In this document: piece after piece, positions 24,548-36,000 of the stretch
Position numbering within the stretch: position 1 is the stretch's first letter
Layout of the letters: every line of letters starts with the position of its first letter
Assembly (NCBI GenBank): GCA_002371695.1
Contig: DFGG01000105.1
Coordinates: forward strand, 1 to 59,614
Reading direction: 5' to 3'
DNA length: 59,614 nucleotides
From: a bacterium UBA3756
GTDB lineage: Bacteria; Bacteroidota; Bacteroidia; Bacteroidales; Bacteroidaceae
Notes under the pieces: generated by a model
What the model saw: the letters and a program-made list of their open reading frames with translations, nothing else
The model's database searches: none
Told to the model about the DNA's origin: nothing
Translations under genes and position numbers: made by a program

Positions 24548-26304
24548 GATTAGTAACTGTCATCTCTGTGTCTTTGTGCCTCTGCCTCCAGACCCTCTCA
24601 GCGCAGCTGCTGCCCAAGGCCAACGACACCTTCTGGCGCGACTCCATACCCGCGGAGATGCGCCAGAGCTACATTGCCTATGGTGAGAAATATCAGGGCA
24701 AGCCTTGGACCACCCTCCCCTATTCGGCCTTCGCACAGTTCAGGACCACCGGCAACCGCGTGAACTATGAGGGACTGAACTTTGAGAAACGCCGTCATCT
24801 GGCTGCACTCGTGATGGCAGAGATCATGGAGGGGAAAGGCCGGTTTATGACCGATATCATCGATGGAATCGGCAGTTTCTGTGAAGAGACTTGGTGGGGC
24901 ATCCCCGCTCACTATGGACCAAGCACGCCCCTGACCGAAGACCAGACGGTGGACCTCTTCAATGCAGAGACGGCCAATCTTGTAGCCTGGACGCGCTATA
25001 TGCTCCAGCCGGAGTTCGACAAGTTCTCTCCCCACCTCTGCCAACGCATCGACCGTGAGATAGAGCGCCGCATCCTCCAGCCGGCTGTCGAGAAGGACTA
25101 CTGGTGGAAGAAGGCTGGCATGAACTGGAACCCCTGGATATGCTCCAACTGGCTGGCCTGCGTACTCATCTGCGAGAAAGACGAGGCGCGCAAGGCAGAA
25201 GCCATCCGGCAGATCCGGCAGTCCACCCAGATCTTCATCGACTCCTACCCTGAAGATGGCGGTTGCGACGAAGGGGCCGGCTACTGGGATCGTGCTGCCG
25301 CATCGATGTTTGAGGTGCTGCGGCTTCTCCCCGATTTCTCCGGCGACACAGAGAAGATCAGACGAATGGCCTCCTATGCCTACAAGACCTACATCGGTCA
25401 TGACTACTGCATCAGTTTTGCCGATGCCCATGAGAACAAGGCCATCCAACAGGTGAACATCGTCTATCCCTTCGGCCTGTGGCTCGGCGACAAGACGATG
25501 TGTGAGTTCGGTGCCTATTTAGGGCGGCAGAAGCACGTTCTGGAGAATCCCGCTGCCCTCTACGACAAGAGCGGCAACTTCCCCACCCTCAGCCGTGAGC
25601 TCTTCTTCCTGCGCCATATCCGCGATTTCATCGCCGAAAATCCACGCGAACCGGCACTCAGGGATGTGTGGCTCGGCAACCTGCAGATCATGACCGCCCG
25701 CCGCGGCCATCTCTACGTGGCGATGAAAGGCGGTCACAACAATGAGAGCCATAATCACAACGACGTGGGCTCCTTCATCGTCTATGCCGACAACGAGCCC
25801 CTGTTCATCGACCCGGGTGTCGGGGAATACACCTCCAAGACCTTCAGCGACGAGCGCTACACCATCTGGACCATGCAGTCGCAGTATCACAACCTGCCGC
25901 AGATCAACGGCACCGACCAGCGAGACGGCCGCGAGTATGCCGCCAAAGTCGTCAGCCACAAGGACGGCAGCCTGACGCTCGACATCGCCGGTGCCTACCC
26001 CGAGGAAGCAGCGGTGAAATCGTGGAAACGCACGGTGACAGCCGACGATGACGCCATCACCGTCACCGAGGACTATCATCTCAGCCATTACAGGGAACCC
26101 GTGCGCCTGATGTTCATCACCACTGTTCCCGATGCCCTAAAGCGTATCAGCTATGACAGCAGCCAGCTGTCAGCCACCGTCGAGGACATCAGCGACAAAC
26201 TCGACCCGCTGCTTCAGAGCATGTGGGGCAAGCAGATGTACCGCATCGTGCTGACGGCAAAATCGAAAAAGACCAAGAACCAACTTAAATACACGATCCG
26301 ATGA
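24544..26304 (+). CDS. Heparinase II/III family protein, exported (putative polysaccharide lyase)
   Basis: The 586-residue protein has a signal peptide (1-20), an N-terminal alpha/alpha toroid (about 40-370) and a C-terminal beta-sandwich. The sandwich opens with the family motif GGHNNESHNHNDVGSF near residue 398, in which His and Asn line the active centre, followed by ADNEPLFIDPGVGEYT. Such proteins eliminate uronic-acid linkages in acidic glycans. The pairing with GH105 supports lyase activity; the exact PL family is not assignable by eye. Translation is coupled to both neighbours by ATGA overlaps. Confidence 0.82.
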   Translation: MRLVTVISVSLCLCLQTLSAQLLPKANDTFWRDSIPAEMRQSYIAYGEKYQGKPWTTLPYSAFAQFRTTGNRVNYEGLNFEKRRHLAALVMAEIMEGKGRFMTDIIDGIGSFCEETWWGIPAHYGPSTPLTEDQTVDLFNAETANLVAWTRYMLQPEFDKFSPHLCQRIDREIERRILQPAVEKDYWWKKAGMNWNPWICSNWLACVLICEKDEARKAEAIRQIRQSTQIFIDSYPEDGGCDEGAGYWDRAAASMFEVLRLLPDFSGDTEKIRRMASYAYKTYIGHDYCISFADAHENKAIQQVNIVYPFGLWLGDKTMCEFGAYLGRQKHVLENPAALYDKSGNFPTLSRELFFLRHIRDFIAENPREPALRDVWLGNLQIMTARRGHLYVAMKGGHNNESHNHNDVGSFIVYADNEPLFIDPGVGEYTSKTFSDERYTIWTMQSQYHNLPQINGTDQRDGREYAAKVVSHKDGSLTLDIAGAYPEEAAVKSWKRTVTADDDAITVTEDYHLSHYREPVRLMFITTVPDALKRISYDSSQLSATVEDISDKLDPLLQSMWGKQMYRIVLTAKSKKTKNQLKYTIR

Positions 26305-27542
26305 AAAGACTGATTTCCCTCATCGCAGCCCTTGTGCTGCTACTGCCCGTCGAGGCTGCCAAGAAACAGAAGACCCAACAGACCGACCGCGAATACTGGT
26401 GCGCCCTGGCCTATAAGATGGCACAGCCCGTACTGGAGAACATGGCCAAGGGCGAACTGCAGAAGAACATGCAGACCGAGTTCTCCCCCTCTTTCGACAA
26501 CCGCAACCGCAAGGTCGTTTATATGGAGACCTTCGGCCGTCTGATGGCAGGTATCGCCCCCTGGCTCACACTTCCTGATGACGACACGACAGAAGGACAG
26601 CAGCGCCGTCAGCTCCGTCAGTGGGCTTTGGCAGCCTATAAGAACGCCGTCGATCCCAACTCCCCCGACTATCTGCTCTGGCGAGAGGAAGGACAGACGC
26701 TTGTCGACGCGGCTTACCTCGCCGAGAGCTTCATCCGTGCCTACGACGCCCTGTGGAAACCGCTCGACGACGTAACCAAACAACGCTATATTGAGGAGTT
26801 CACAAACCTGCGGCGCGTAGATCCGCCCTACACCAACTGGCTACTCTTCTCGTCCACCATCGAGAGCTTCCTCGCCAAGGTCGGTGCCAAGCAGGATAAT
26901 TTCCGCATCAACACAGCCATCCGTAAGGTGGAAGAATGGTACGTTGGCGACGGCTGGTACTCCGACGGAGAAGGCACATTTGCTTTCGACTATTACACGA
27001 GCTACGTCTTCCACAGCATGTATCTGGAGACCCTGCAGAACATGATTGACGCCAATGCCGGCGGATGGGGCATCAACTACAAGAAGTTCCGTGAGCGCGA
27101 ACTGAAACGTGCCCAGAAGTTCAGCATCATCCTTGAGCGCTTCATCTCGCCCGAGGGCACCTTCCCCGTCATCGGGCGCTCCACACCCTACCGCATGGCC
27201 GCCATGCAGCCCCTGGCCCTGATGGCCTGGTATCAGACGCTGCCCAAGGACCTCTCCAACGGACAGGTACGCGCTGCCCTGACACAAGTGCTCCACCGCA
27301 TGTTCGACCAACAACAGAACTTCAACGAGGGCGGTTACCTGACCATCGGCTTCTGCGGCCACCAGCCCGAGACTGCCGACTGGTACACCAACAACGGCTC
27401 GCTCTACATGACCTCGCTGGCCTTCATGCCCCTCGGTCTGCCCGCCAGCCATCCCTTCTGGACCGATGCCCCGCAGCCTTGGACGCAAGTCAAAGCCTGG
27501 GGCGGACAGCCCTTCCCGAAGGATCACCGCTGGTCCGACTGA
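26301..27542 (+). CDS. DUF2264 domain-containing protein, exported
   Basis: The 413-residue protein has a signal peptide (1-19) and one DUF2264 domain over nearly its whole length. It starts with REYWCALAYKMAQPVLENMA and includes VYMETFGRLMAGIAPWL near 73 and YVGDGWYSDGEGTFAFDYY near 214. The fold is predicted to be an alpha/alpha barrel like GH105 and lyases. The family recurs in pectin and other acidic-glycan PULs without an assigned reaction. It is the last gene of the enzyme operon. Confidence 0.85.
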   Translation: MKRLISLIAALVLLLPVEAAKKQKTQQTDREYWCALAYKMAQPVLENMAKGELQKNMQTEFSPSFDNRNRKVVYMETFGRLMAGIAPWLTLPDDDTTEGQQRRQLRQWALAAYKNAVDPNSPDYLLWREEGQTLVDAAYLAESFIRAYDALWKPLDDVTKQRYIEEFTNLRRVDPPYTNWLLFSSTIESFLAKVGAKQDNFRINTAIRKVEEWYVGDGWYSDGEGTFAFDYYTSYVFHSMYLETLQNMIDANAGGWGINYKKFRERELKRAQKFSIILERFISPEGTFPVIGRSTPYRMAAMQPLALMAWYQTLPKDLSNGQVRAALTQVLHRMFDQQQNFNEGGYLTIGFCGHQPETADWYTNNGSLYMTSLAFMPLGLPASHPFWTDAPQPWTQVKAWGGQPFPKDHRWSD

Positions 27543-27545
27543 CGA

Positions 27546-27607
27546 AATATCCTCTCTTTTGTTAAACGATGATAATAATTTGCTCATCTTTTGGCAGAGA
27601 GGATATT
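27546..27607. repeat. 12-bp perfect inverted repeat around the next promoter
   Basis: AATATCCTCTCT (27546-27557) and its exact complement AGAGAGGATATT (27596-27607) are separated by 38 bp. The right arm lies between the -33 and -7 elements of the following promoter, which suggests an operator. There is no T run, so it is not a standard terminator. Confidence 0.55.
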
Positions 27608-27621
27608 AATCCGTACTTTTG
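27590..27621 (+). promoter_or_regulatory. Promoter of the TPR regulator gene
   Basis: TTTG (27590-27593), 20 bp, TACTTTTG (27614-27621). It overlaps an in-frame ATG at 27619, so the real start is the ATG at 27667. Confidence 0.7.
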
Positions 27622-27666
27622 CAAAGACGAACGTCCGGAATAGTACTTCTGCAACCTATTATTAAC

Positions 27667-29130
27667 ATGAGAAAGAGCTTTCTGTATATCCTATGCTTCG
27701 CGGTTGCCTGCCAGCTGATAGGCTGCGGCAGCGGTGAGGAGCAGCGCCGCCAGTTGGCCGAGCTGGAGGAGCAGAACCACAGCGGCCAGCCGATGCTCAA
27801 CGACACGCTGGCAGAAGCCCTTGTCAACTACTTCGACCGGCATGGCTCGGCCAACGAGCGCATGCGTGCCAAATACATCCTCGGACGCACCTATGCTGAT
27901 ATGGGCGAACTGCCCCGCGCCCTCGAAACCTATTTCGAGGCAGCCGACTGTGCGGATACCACAGCAGCCGACTGCGACTTTGCAAAACTGAGCCGCATCC
28001 ATGCGCAGAGTGCAGACATTTTTCACAAGCAGATACAACCACGAAGTGAATTAAAAGAGCTAAGACTTGCAGAGTATTATGCCAAAAAAGGGAAAGATAC
28101 CCTAATGGCAATAGAATGCTATGCAAAACAAGCTAATACATATGATTATTTAAAAAAATCGGATTCTGTTATCAGTATTATTGATAAAGCATCTTCTTCT
28201 TTTGAAAGAATTGGTAGAATTGATCGTTCTCATCAAGTTCTAAGTCTCGAAATTTTGCAAGTGATTGAAAAAGGAGATACAAATAAAGCAAGAAAAATAA
28301 TTAAAAAGTATGAATCTACTTCCAGTTTTGATGTCTTTGGTAATATCAATAAAGGACATGAGATATATTACTATGTAAAAGGACAATATTTTTTGGAAGT
28401 TAATCAAACAGATTCTGCAGAATACATGTTTAGAAAGGAGTTACGAGAAGGAAAAGATTTAAATAATCAGATTGCAGGTTGCAAGGGCTTGCAAAAAGTA
28501 TTTGAAATTAAAAAGAATTTAGATTCAATAGCCAAGTATGCAAATTTAGGGTATATTTTAAACGATTCGGCATATTCGTTATCTGAGATGCAGAATATCC
28601 AACAACTCCAGGCATCTTACAACTACTATCATCATAAATTCTTGGCAGAGAAAAGTAGGTTGGAGGCTCGTATTGCATGGTTGGTATTGGCTATTATTGT
28701 TCTTTTCTTTGTTTTAGTAGGATTTTTGTTTGGTATAAAATACAAAGCGTTCAAAAAAGTTGCTTTGGATTATCGTTTAAAGAATGCCAACATTACAAGA
28801 CGTTTCAAGGCATTAGCTAATAGTAATCCACCTCAGTATCCTTCTTTTGAGGAATGGAGCCAATTGCGTTCGTTTGTAGAACATGAGGTCCCTTCTTTTC
28901 ATGGCATTATGAATTCCGATAATTCTTCTTTGACTGAGATGGAGTATGATGTATGTTTACTGACACGAGTGCAAATTCAACCCAATGAAATAGCTAGACT
29001 AAAAAAATGTGTTCCTTCATATGTCTCAAACATCCGCAGGCATCTTCTAAAGAAAATATTTAAAAGAGAAGGGAGTGCTGACGAATTTGACGATGAAATC
29101 GGCAAAATTGGAAATTCAGGTATGTTGTGA
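27667..29130 (+). CDS. Membrane lipoprotein with TPR region and C-terminal LuxR-like HTH; compositional chimera
   Basis: The 487-residue protein has a lipobox-like signal (CQLIGCGSG), TPR-like helices (about 45-320), a transmembrane helix (IAWLVLAIIVLFFVLVGFLFG, near 338-358) and a cytoplasmic C-terminus. The C-terminal region near 420-470 (LTEMEYDVCLLTRVQIQPNEI, then VSNIRRHLLKKIF) resembles a LuxR-type helix-turn-helix, so it may be a membrane-bound regulator like other Bacteroidales TPR-HTH proteins. Codon use changes sharply near 28020 (about residue 118): GC-rich before, strongly AT-rich after. The gene looks like a recombination product and heads the toxin island. Confidence 0.72.
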   Translation: MRKSFLYILCFAVACQLIGCGSGEEQRRQLAELEEQNHSGQPMLNDTLAEALVNYFDRHGSANERMRAKYILGRTYADMGELPRALETYFEAADCADTTAADCDFAKLSRIHAQSADIFHKQIQPRSELKELRLAEYYAKKGKDTLMAIECYAKQANTYDYLKKSDSVISIIDKASSSFERIGRIDRSHQVLSLEILQVIEKGDTNKARKIIKKYESTSSFDVFGNINKGHEIYYYVKGQYFLEVNQTDSAEYMFRKELREGKDLNNQIAGCKGLQKVFEIKKNLDSIAKYANLGYILNDSAYSLSEMQNIQQLQASYNYYHHKFLAEKSRLEARIAWLVLAIIVLFFVLVGFLFGIKYKAFKKVALDYRLKNANITRRFKALANSNPPQYPSFEEWSQLRSFVEHEVPSFHGIMNSDNSSLTEMEYDVCLLTRVQIQPNEIARLKKCVPSYVSNIRRHLLKKIFKREGSADEFDDEIGKIGNSGML

Positions 29131-29198
29131 ATTTGTTTCACTTTAGATTGTGAACTGAATTCACAAGGCTTAAAGTGCTATACTTAACTTATCTTTTT

Positions 29199-29206
29199 TA
29201 TCTTTG
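29199..29206 (+). promoter_or_regulatory. -7 element before the DUF3244 gene
   Basis: TATCTTTG, 27 bp before the ATG at 29233. No clear TTTG is seen at -33. Confidence 0.5.
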
Positions 29207-29232
29207 TAGCGTAGTAAAAAAAATCGCACGTT

Positions 29233-29592
29233 ATGAAGAAAGCTTTGTTAGCAGCTATGTTCTTTTTGGGGGGAGGCAATTTTGCCTTTGGAACTAGTCA
29301 AGAGATTCCCATGCAAATTATTGATAAGAGTGCAACAGATGCGGGTGGTAATACTCGCATTCCCCCTCGCCCTTGGTACATTACGCAGGATGATTATACG
29401 CTCACTCTTCCTGCTTTTGACTATGCATACACGCTGGTGCTGCTTGATGAAGATGGCGTAGTGGTATATTCTGCAGATTATTCTGCTGGAACTACTACGG
29501 TAACGTTACCCTCTACCCTCTCCGGCGAATTCGAACTCCGCCTTGTCCCCTACGCCGCCACCTATTATTATAGAGGATATATAGAATTATAG
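29233..29592 (+). CDS. DUF3244-like small exported protein
   Basis: The 119-residue protein has a signal peptide (about 1-20) and a predicted beta-sandwich. The pattern TLTLPAFDYAYTLVLLDEDGVVVYSADYSAG resembles DUF3244 domains of Bacteroidales. These are short secreted Ig-like proteins of unknown function. It stands between the TPR regulator and the T9SS-tail protein in the AT-rich island, apparently as part of the same module. Confidence 0.6.
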   Translation: MKKALLAAMFFLGGGNFAFGTSQEIPMQIIDKSATDAGGNTRIPPRPWYITQDDYTLTLPAFDYAYTLVLLDEDGVVVYSADYSAGTTTVTLPSTLSGEFELRLVPYAATYYYRGYIEL

Positions 29593-29625
29593 GACAAACG
29601 ACTTTATCAAATCTGCTATAACGTA

Positions 29626-30039
29626 ATGAATATGAAACAAGCCTTTATAGTTATTTTGACAATATGGATGTTGTCTGCATCGCAGAAAATCCAAGCGCAG
29701 ACAAAATGGAAATACACTTATGACCTAGCAGGAAACCGAATCACGAGAATTGTAACATCAAGTGCCTTTACTAGAACAGCAAATGAAGCAAACGGGAATC
29801 TTTTTGCAGATCATGATATCACTGCTGTGTTGAATGGAAATCATGACCAACTAAAGATCGAGTATCTCAGATCTACAGGGTACAATGTTATGATATATGA
29901 CTTGTCAGGAAAAGAAATTCTGTCTTGTAGGACCAATTCACAAGCACAACAGATTGACATCAGTGAGATTCCAAGAGGTATCTATATTCTTAGGGTTGAA
30001 GCAGACGAGATGATAAAAAGTTGTAAATTCAGAAAATAA
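29626..30039 (+). CDS. Small exported protein with a YD-type motif and a type IX secretion sorting tail
   Basis: The 137-residue protein has a signal peptide (about 1-25, ending near IQAQT) and one YD/RHS-like motif (WKYTYDLAGNRITRI). It ends in a C-terminal sorting domain of T9SS type A form (MIYDLSGKEILSC, then ISEIPRGIYILRVEADEM and a basic KSCKFRK end). It lies 20 bp before the RHS giant gene and is likely co-transcribed. A role in exporting or anchoring the RHS protein is possible, but this rests on context only. Confidence 0.65.
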   Translation: MNMKQAFIVILTIWMLSASQKIQAQTKWKYTYDLAGNRITRIVTSSAFTRTANEANGNLFADHDITAVLNGNHDQLKIEYLRSTGYNVMIYDLSGKEILSCRTNSQAQQIDISEIPRGIYILRVEADEMIKSCKFRK

Positions 30040-30059
30040 TTGTTTTATAGGATCATGGT

Positions 30060-33000
30060 ATGAAAAGAATATTTTACTCTATTGCAATAACATCATTATT
30101 GATGGCTCACGGATCGGTATCTGCAAGCATTCCTGACAATTCTGAGATACAAAAAAAGGATACTGTGAAAAAGGCTAATCTCGATGCTTATTATGACTCT
30201 ATCTATCGCTCTGAACATCCGCTATTGGAAAAGGTCTTCAATGATAATCCCAGTAGCATTGGCAAGCATCCTGTTAAACGCCAGACAACATTCTCCTATA
30301 GTAACAATTATGTGCCCAGCTCGGCATCAGTAAATACACAGAAAGCTGTCGGTCAAATAGAGATTACGCCAGGCACATCGCCTTCTGGTGCTAAAACTTA
30401 TACCGTCCCTATCAAATGTTACAAGGCTGATGGTGTTTTCTCTCCTGACATCTCGCTAACATATAGCAGTCAGGGGCGAGGTGGCAGCGTGGGGAAAGGC
30501 TGGACAGTAGGTGGATTGCAGTCGATTACACGCGGGAGCAGAACACTCTATTATGATGGTAAGACAAAAGGAATAGAAATGACTGCCGACGATGCTTTCT
30601 ACCTCAATGGTGTACGCCTCATAAGAACTTCAAGTTCCACCTATGAATATGAAACGGAACAAGGCCATATCAAAGCTGTCGCTGTTGTATCAGGTAATGT
30701 TACAAAGTATTTCAATGTATATTATCCAAACGGATATAAAGCTGTCTTCTATTATACGACAAACGACGATAATTTGCTTGAATATCCAATAACAGAATTG
30801 ACAGACAATCTTGGTAGGAAAATCAATTATTCTTATACGTATAATGGTGCTCATTTCCATATCAATACCATTAAGTATGAAAATAATAAGGCAAAGCTAC
30901 TGTTTACCTATGATGAGAATAGGGCTGACTATATTGGAGGATACCGTGGGGGGATGTCTCTTAACAGCAGTCTTCTGCTGAAAAGCATAACTTGTTCCCG
31001 TAACAATACAGAAATAGGGACGTACAACCTATCACATATAACTAATAATAGTACCTCACTTCTTAGTCAGATAGACTATTCTGCAAATGGAAACTCACTG
31101 AATCCGCTTAAATTCTATTACGGTGATGGTAGCGCAGCATCTACCTATGATGATGTCTCATGCACATATCTTGCAGGATACAATTATCAGCATCGCCGCC
31201 AACTAAGGGCGGTAAGAGGACGCTTTAACTACTATAGCGGTGATGACGGGCTTTTTGTTTTTCCAAATGAGACACCTTATTTGTATATAAACGAAGGATC
31301 CACAAAAAAATTCAATAACCAGTATCCATCAGACCAAACGATCTACGCCTATTGCAATCTAAGTGAAGACTATGCAGGTTTGCTGCCTGACTTAAATACA
31401 GAGGAAGGTTTCATTGATCTGTTCTGTGCTGATCTGGAAGGGCAAAGGATAGAATCTCTTATTAAAGTCAATAACAAAGTCAATGGAAATTACGACCAGA
31501 TTTCTTTTAAGATTTACAAGCACAATGCCGTAACGGGTATCAACCTCTATAATACACGTACGTTCTCCTTTTCAACGGCATATACTGATGGTGAACAAAA
31601 CAAGTCTGTGCAACCCAAATTCTATTTTCCAGGCGATTTCAATGGCGATGGCAAAATGGAGGTACTCGCCGTATCTGCAGAAAATCCCTTCGGTGAATCA
31701 AACAGGCCTTCTAAATGCTATATTTTTGACTTGCAAAATGGTGTCAAACTATATGAGGGCCATGTGTTTTCTTTTCATAAGGAGTTTCCTACATCTGGCG
31801 ATTTCACCACACCGGAAGACAATTCGGACAAGATTATACCGCTTGACTATAACGGGGACGGGAAAACAGATATCTGTCATGTCTCAGCCTCTGGATCTAC
31901 AATCTATTCCTTTGACTGCAATAATGGAACTTGGAGTGCTAATACCGTAGGGAACAGTGCTTTAATTACAAGAAGTTTATTGTCAAGTGATCGTTTCTAC
32001 TTAAACGGTGATTTTAATGGTGACGGATTGACTGATATCTTAGTTTCAAGTTTTCGGGGATCAAACAGCAATTACTGGACGTTATATACATCAAGGGGGG
32101 ATGGTGGTTTTGACTTTAGTAACATCCAGGGACCCAATTTGGCGAATTCATCAGAATCTGACTTTATCGCACAGGATGTAGATGGAGATGGTATTTCGGA
32201 TATTATTGAATTGAGTTCCAGTCAAATGAAAACCTATATCACGAAGAACCAACAGGCAAACCAGGCCTCAACGATTTCACTAAACAGTGAGAATGAACTG
32301 GTTGTACCTGTTAATACAAATTCAACTACGCTGACCTATCAGTTAGTCAGCATCAAAGGGTATATGGCCAAACTGTATGCTTACAAGACTAATCTGATGA
32401 CGGATCAAGCACTGACTGGTATGATCAATAGCCTGGGGGTCATCGATAAAAATTACTATTATAGTATAGCCAAAGACCACTATGGTATCTATGTAAAATC
32501 ATCTAGTGCCTCTTTTCCTTATTCAAATCTGTTTGAGGGTATCCCAGTAATCGCGGGTAATGAGGTTTTCCTAAACGGCTCCTCCAAGGATATAAAGAAA
32601 TACTACTACGAAAATGCTGTCCTACATGGACAGGGAATGGGATTCCGAGGCTTCGAGAAAATAAAGACACTGAATAAACGTGGGCAATTAACAACTACGA
32701 TTTATGAACCCTATAATTTCAGTTTGCTGAAAGAAGTGGATGCCCCGACTTTCAGACATACAAATACGAACTCGGTGGTTGTGGCAAGCAATAAAATAGT
32801 AAAAGCAGTCGTATCCTCCGCGACTCATTATGACAAACTGAAAGAGTTTACGGGCAATATATCCTACACCTATGATACCTACGGACAACTGTTGAGTGAA
32901 AGCACGACACTTCCTGGTAGTATCAGTGTCAGTAAAACCTTCTCATATACGAATTATACAAACATCAATAGCAAGTATCATCTGGGAGTTCCCGCAACAT

Positions 33001-36000
33001 CAACTTTGACAACCCGTCGCGGTAGCAGCCAGCATACTGAGACGAAGCAATATACCTCGTACAACGCATTCGACCAGCCTCAAACTATAGTGGAAAAGGT
33101 GAATGGTAATACAGTCAGAACAACGACCCTCACCTATGACAACAAAGGCAATATTACATCGAAGAGCATTAAGCCCTATTCTTCTGTACCACGGACATCT
33201 ACATATACCTATACTAACGAGAATCGTCTAGCAAGTGCAACTCCCCCCATCGGGGCCACTCAGTCGTTTACGTATAATACGGACGGCACCTTATCCCAAA
33301 TGGCAGAATATACAGGAAACACCACCTATAATTATGATGCATTTGGAAGGAAAATTAAAGAGACATCTCCTGACAACACCGAACTGAATATCAGTTTCAC
33401 TTGGGATTCTGGCAATGGAGGCCTCTATGCCGTTACCAAGTCAATTACAGGACACCCAACAGTTAAGACTGTCTATGATGCCCTGAACAGAGAGGTTAAG
33501 AACATTACAACCCGCTTTGACGGAACAAAAACTATGGTAGTAAAATCCTACGATGCCTATGGAAATATGAATCAGGAATCACTACCATACAAAAACTCGG
33601 CCCCAGTCTTTAAGCAATATACCTATGACAATTACGATCGTCTGACACAGAAAGTGGAAGCGGGAAAAACAACGGCCTATACCTACACAGGGCTGAGTAC
33701 AAGGGCAGATGATGGTACGACATACACCGTCACCACAACAGATGCTTTGGGAGGCGTGGTGTCTGTAGCCGATCCGGCAGGAACCATCACCTATACACTT
33801 AACGGTGCCGGCAATCCGACTGCCGTCACGACACCATCGGACAACGGTACAATCTCAACCTCCATCACTTATGACTCGTATGAGCGCAAGACGGCGACAA
33901 ACGATCCGAGCTATGGCACCACAACATATTCCTACGATGGAAGCGGTCGCCTGCAAAACGAGACGAATGCCAACAATGCGACTATATCCTATGCCTATGA
34001 TAACTACGATCGCTTGACAACTAAGACAGTTCCAGAGTTCACCACCAGCTATAGCTATGATAACAACTTGAATGCGCTTACAGCGGTGACGAGTACCAAC
34101 GGAACTTCGACAACATATAGCTATGATGCCTATGGCAGATTGTCATCAGTCAGGGAAAATGTCGTGGATAGCAAATGGCTGAAGAAGGACTATTCCTATG
34201 CAAACGGAAGGGTAAGCGCTATACAATATACCTCACAGTCAGGACTTCTTGGAACAGAGAACTTTACCTATGCCAACGGATGGCTGAAAGAAGTAAAACT
34301 GAATAATTCAACGAGTATTTTCAAATTGACGAGTGAGAACAGCATGGGCCAGCCCTCGCAGATTTCAACAGGCAATCTGACAAGAAGCTATAGTTTTAAC
34401 TCCTATGGAATGCCAACAGCAAGAACAACACTGCTTGGAAACAGTGCCCAAGACGTAGTCGCCTACAGTTTCAATTCGGCAACAGGCAATTTGACAAGTA
34501 GGGCCTTTCCAATGAAAAGTAAGACTGAAAACTTCACATACGACAATCTGAACCGACTAACCAATTTCGGAGGCACGGGTGTTACCTATGATGACAACGG
34601 CAATATTCTGTCGAAAGGCGATGTTGGATCTTTTGCATACACAGTGTCAGGAAAGCCTTTTGCCGTCTCTGAGGTTACACTGTCCAATAGTATCTCCGCA
34701 GGAGCACAGTCTGTCAGCTACAATTCGTTTGAAAGACCTGCTACAATTACGGATAATGGATATACAGTATCGTTTACCTATAACAGCGACTATGACCGGG
34801 TGAAGATGACCAAGGTAAGAAACAGCCAGACTCAACTTACTCGCTACTACATTGGCGGCTGCTATGAACTGGACATAAAACCATCGGGCACAACGGAGAA
34901 ACTCTATCTAAATGGAGGCTATTATGATGCTCCTGCTGTATTGATCAAGCAGGGCAGCAGTAGCAGTGTCTATAACATAGTCCGCGATCATCTTGGCAGT
35001 GTCACACGTGTATATAATGCCAGTGGAACGCTGGTGCAGGAACTCAGCTATGACGCATGGGGACGCATGCGTGACCCGTCAACATTTACCCTGTATGCAC
35101 CGATGAGTGAACCAGAGCCATACCTCGGTCGTGGCTATTGTGGTCATGAACATCTTACGGGGCTTGGTCTCATCAATATGAATGCCCGCCTCTATGATCC
35201 CGTATTAGGTCGTTTCCTTGCTGCAGATCCATTCGTTCAGGCTCCTAACATGACCCAGAACTTCAATAGATACTCATATTGCCTGAATAATCCGCTGAGG
35301 TATAGTGATGTAACAGGAACTCTCTTTGGAATAGATGACGCAATACTTTTTGTTGCGATTGGTGTTGTCGTTGGTGCATATGTTGGAGGGGCCGTGGCAA
35401 ATGATTATCAATGGAACCCTGCTAAATGGAATTATTCCTCAATGTGGACATATGCAGGTATTGTAGGAGGTGGTTTATTAGGTGGTTATGCAGGCTCTGC
35501 CATAGCTGCAGGAAATCTTTTACTTAGTGCAAGTGCTATAACTCCATTTGGTGCTGTTGGTGTTAACTACTGGAATGATAAAAGTAATAATCGACATTCA
35601 GAAGTCGAATTTAATACGATAGCTGGTGGTCATTGGAATTCAGCGGAAGAAAAAGCTGTAAAAAACACTGAGGAAGCATATAATAGAACTGTCAATTCAA
35701 TGAAAGAAAGTTACGTGCGAGGTGTTGACAATGTCCTTGAAAATGATTCTTATCTCAATAGTTTTTACAATGGTATAAGAAATGGTACTAGTTGGGCAAA
35801 AGCAGGATTAGAATATTTACAAAAGAAAAGTGGTAATTCTACACTACTTAAATCCCCTATTAGACGCATTTCCATGATTAACTATGGATATCAAATTGAG
35901 GAACTTATGAGGGACTTTATCAAAGATGATGGTTTTGGCTATAACTTTACAAAAGATTTGAGGATTGATATTGCAAATATGGGAGGAGGATATGTAGGTG

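Noticed and set aside
27546..27607. Terminator for the PUL enzyme operon.
   Set aside because: The 38-nt loop is too long and no T run follows; it fits an operator better.
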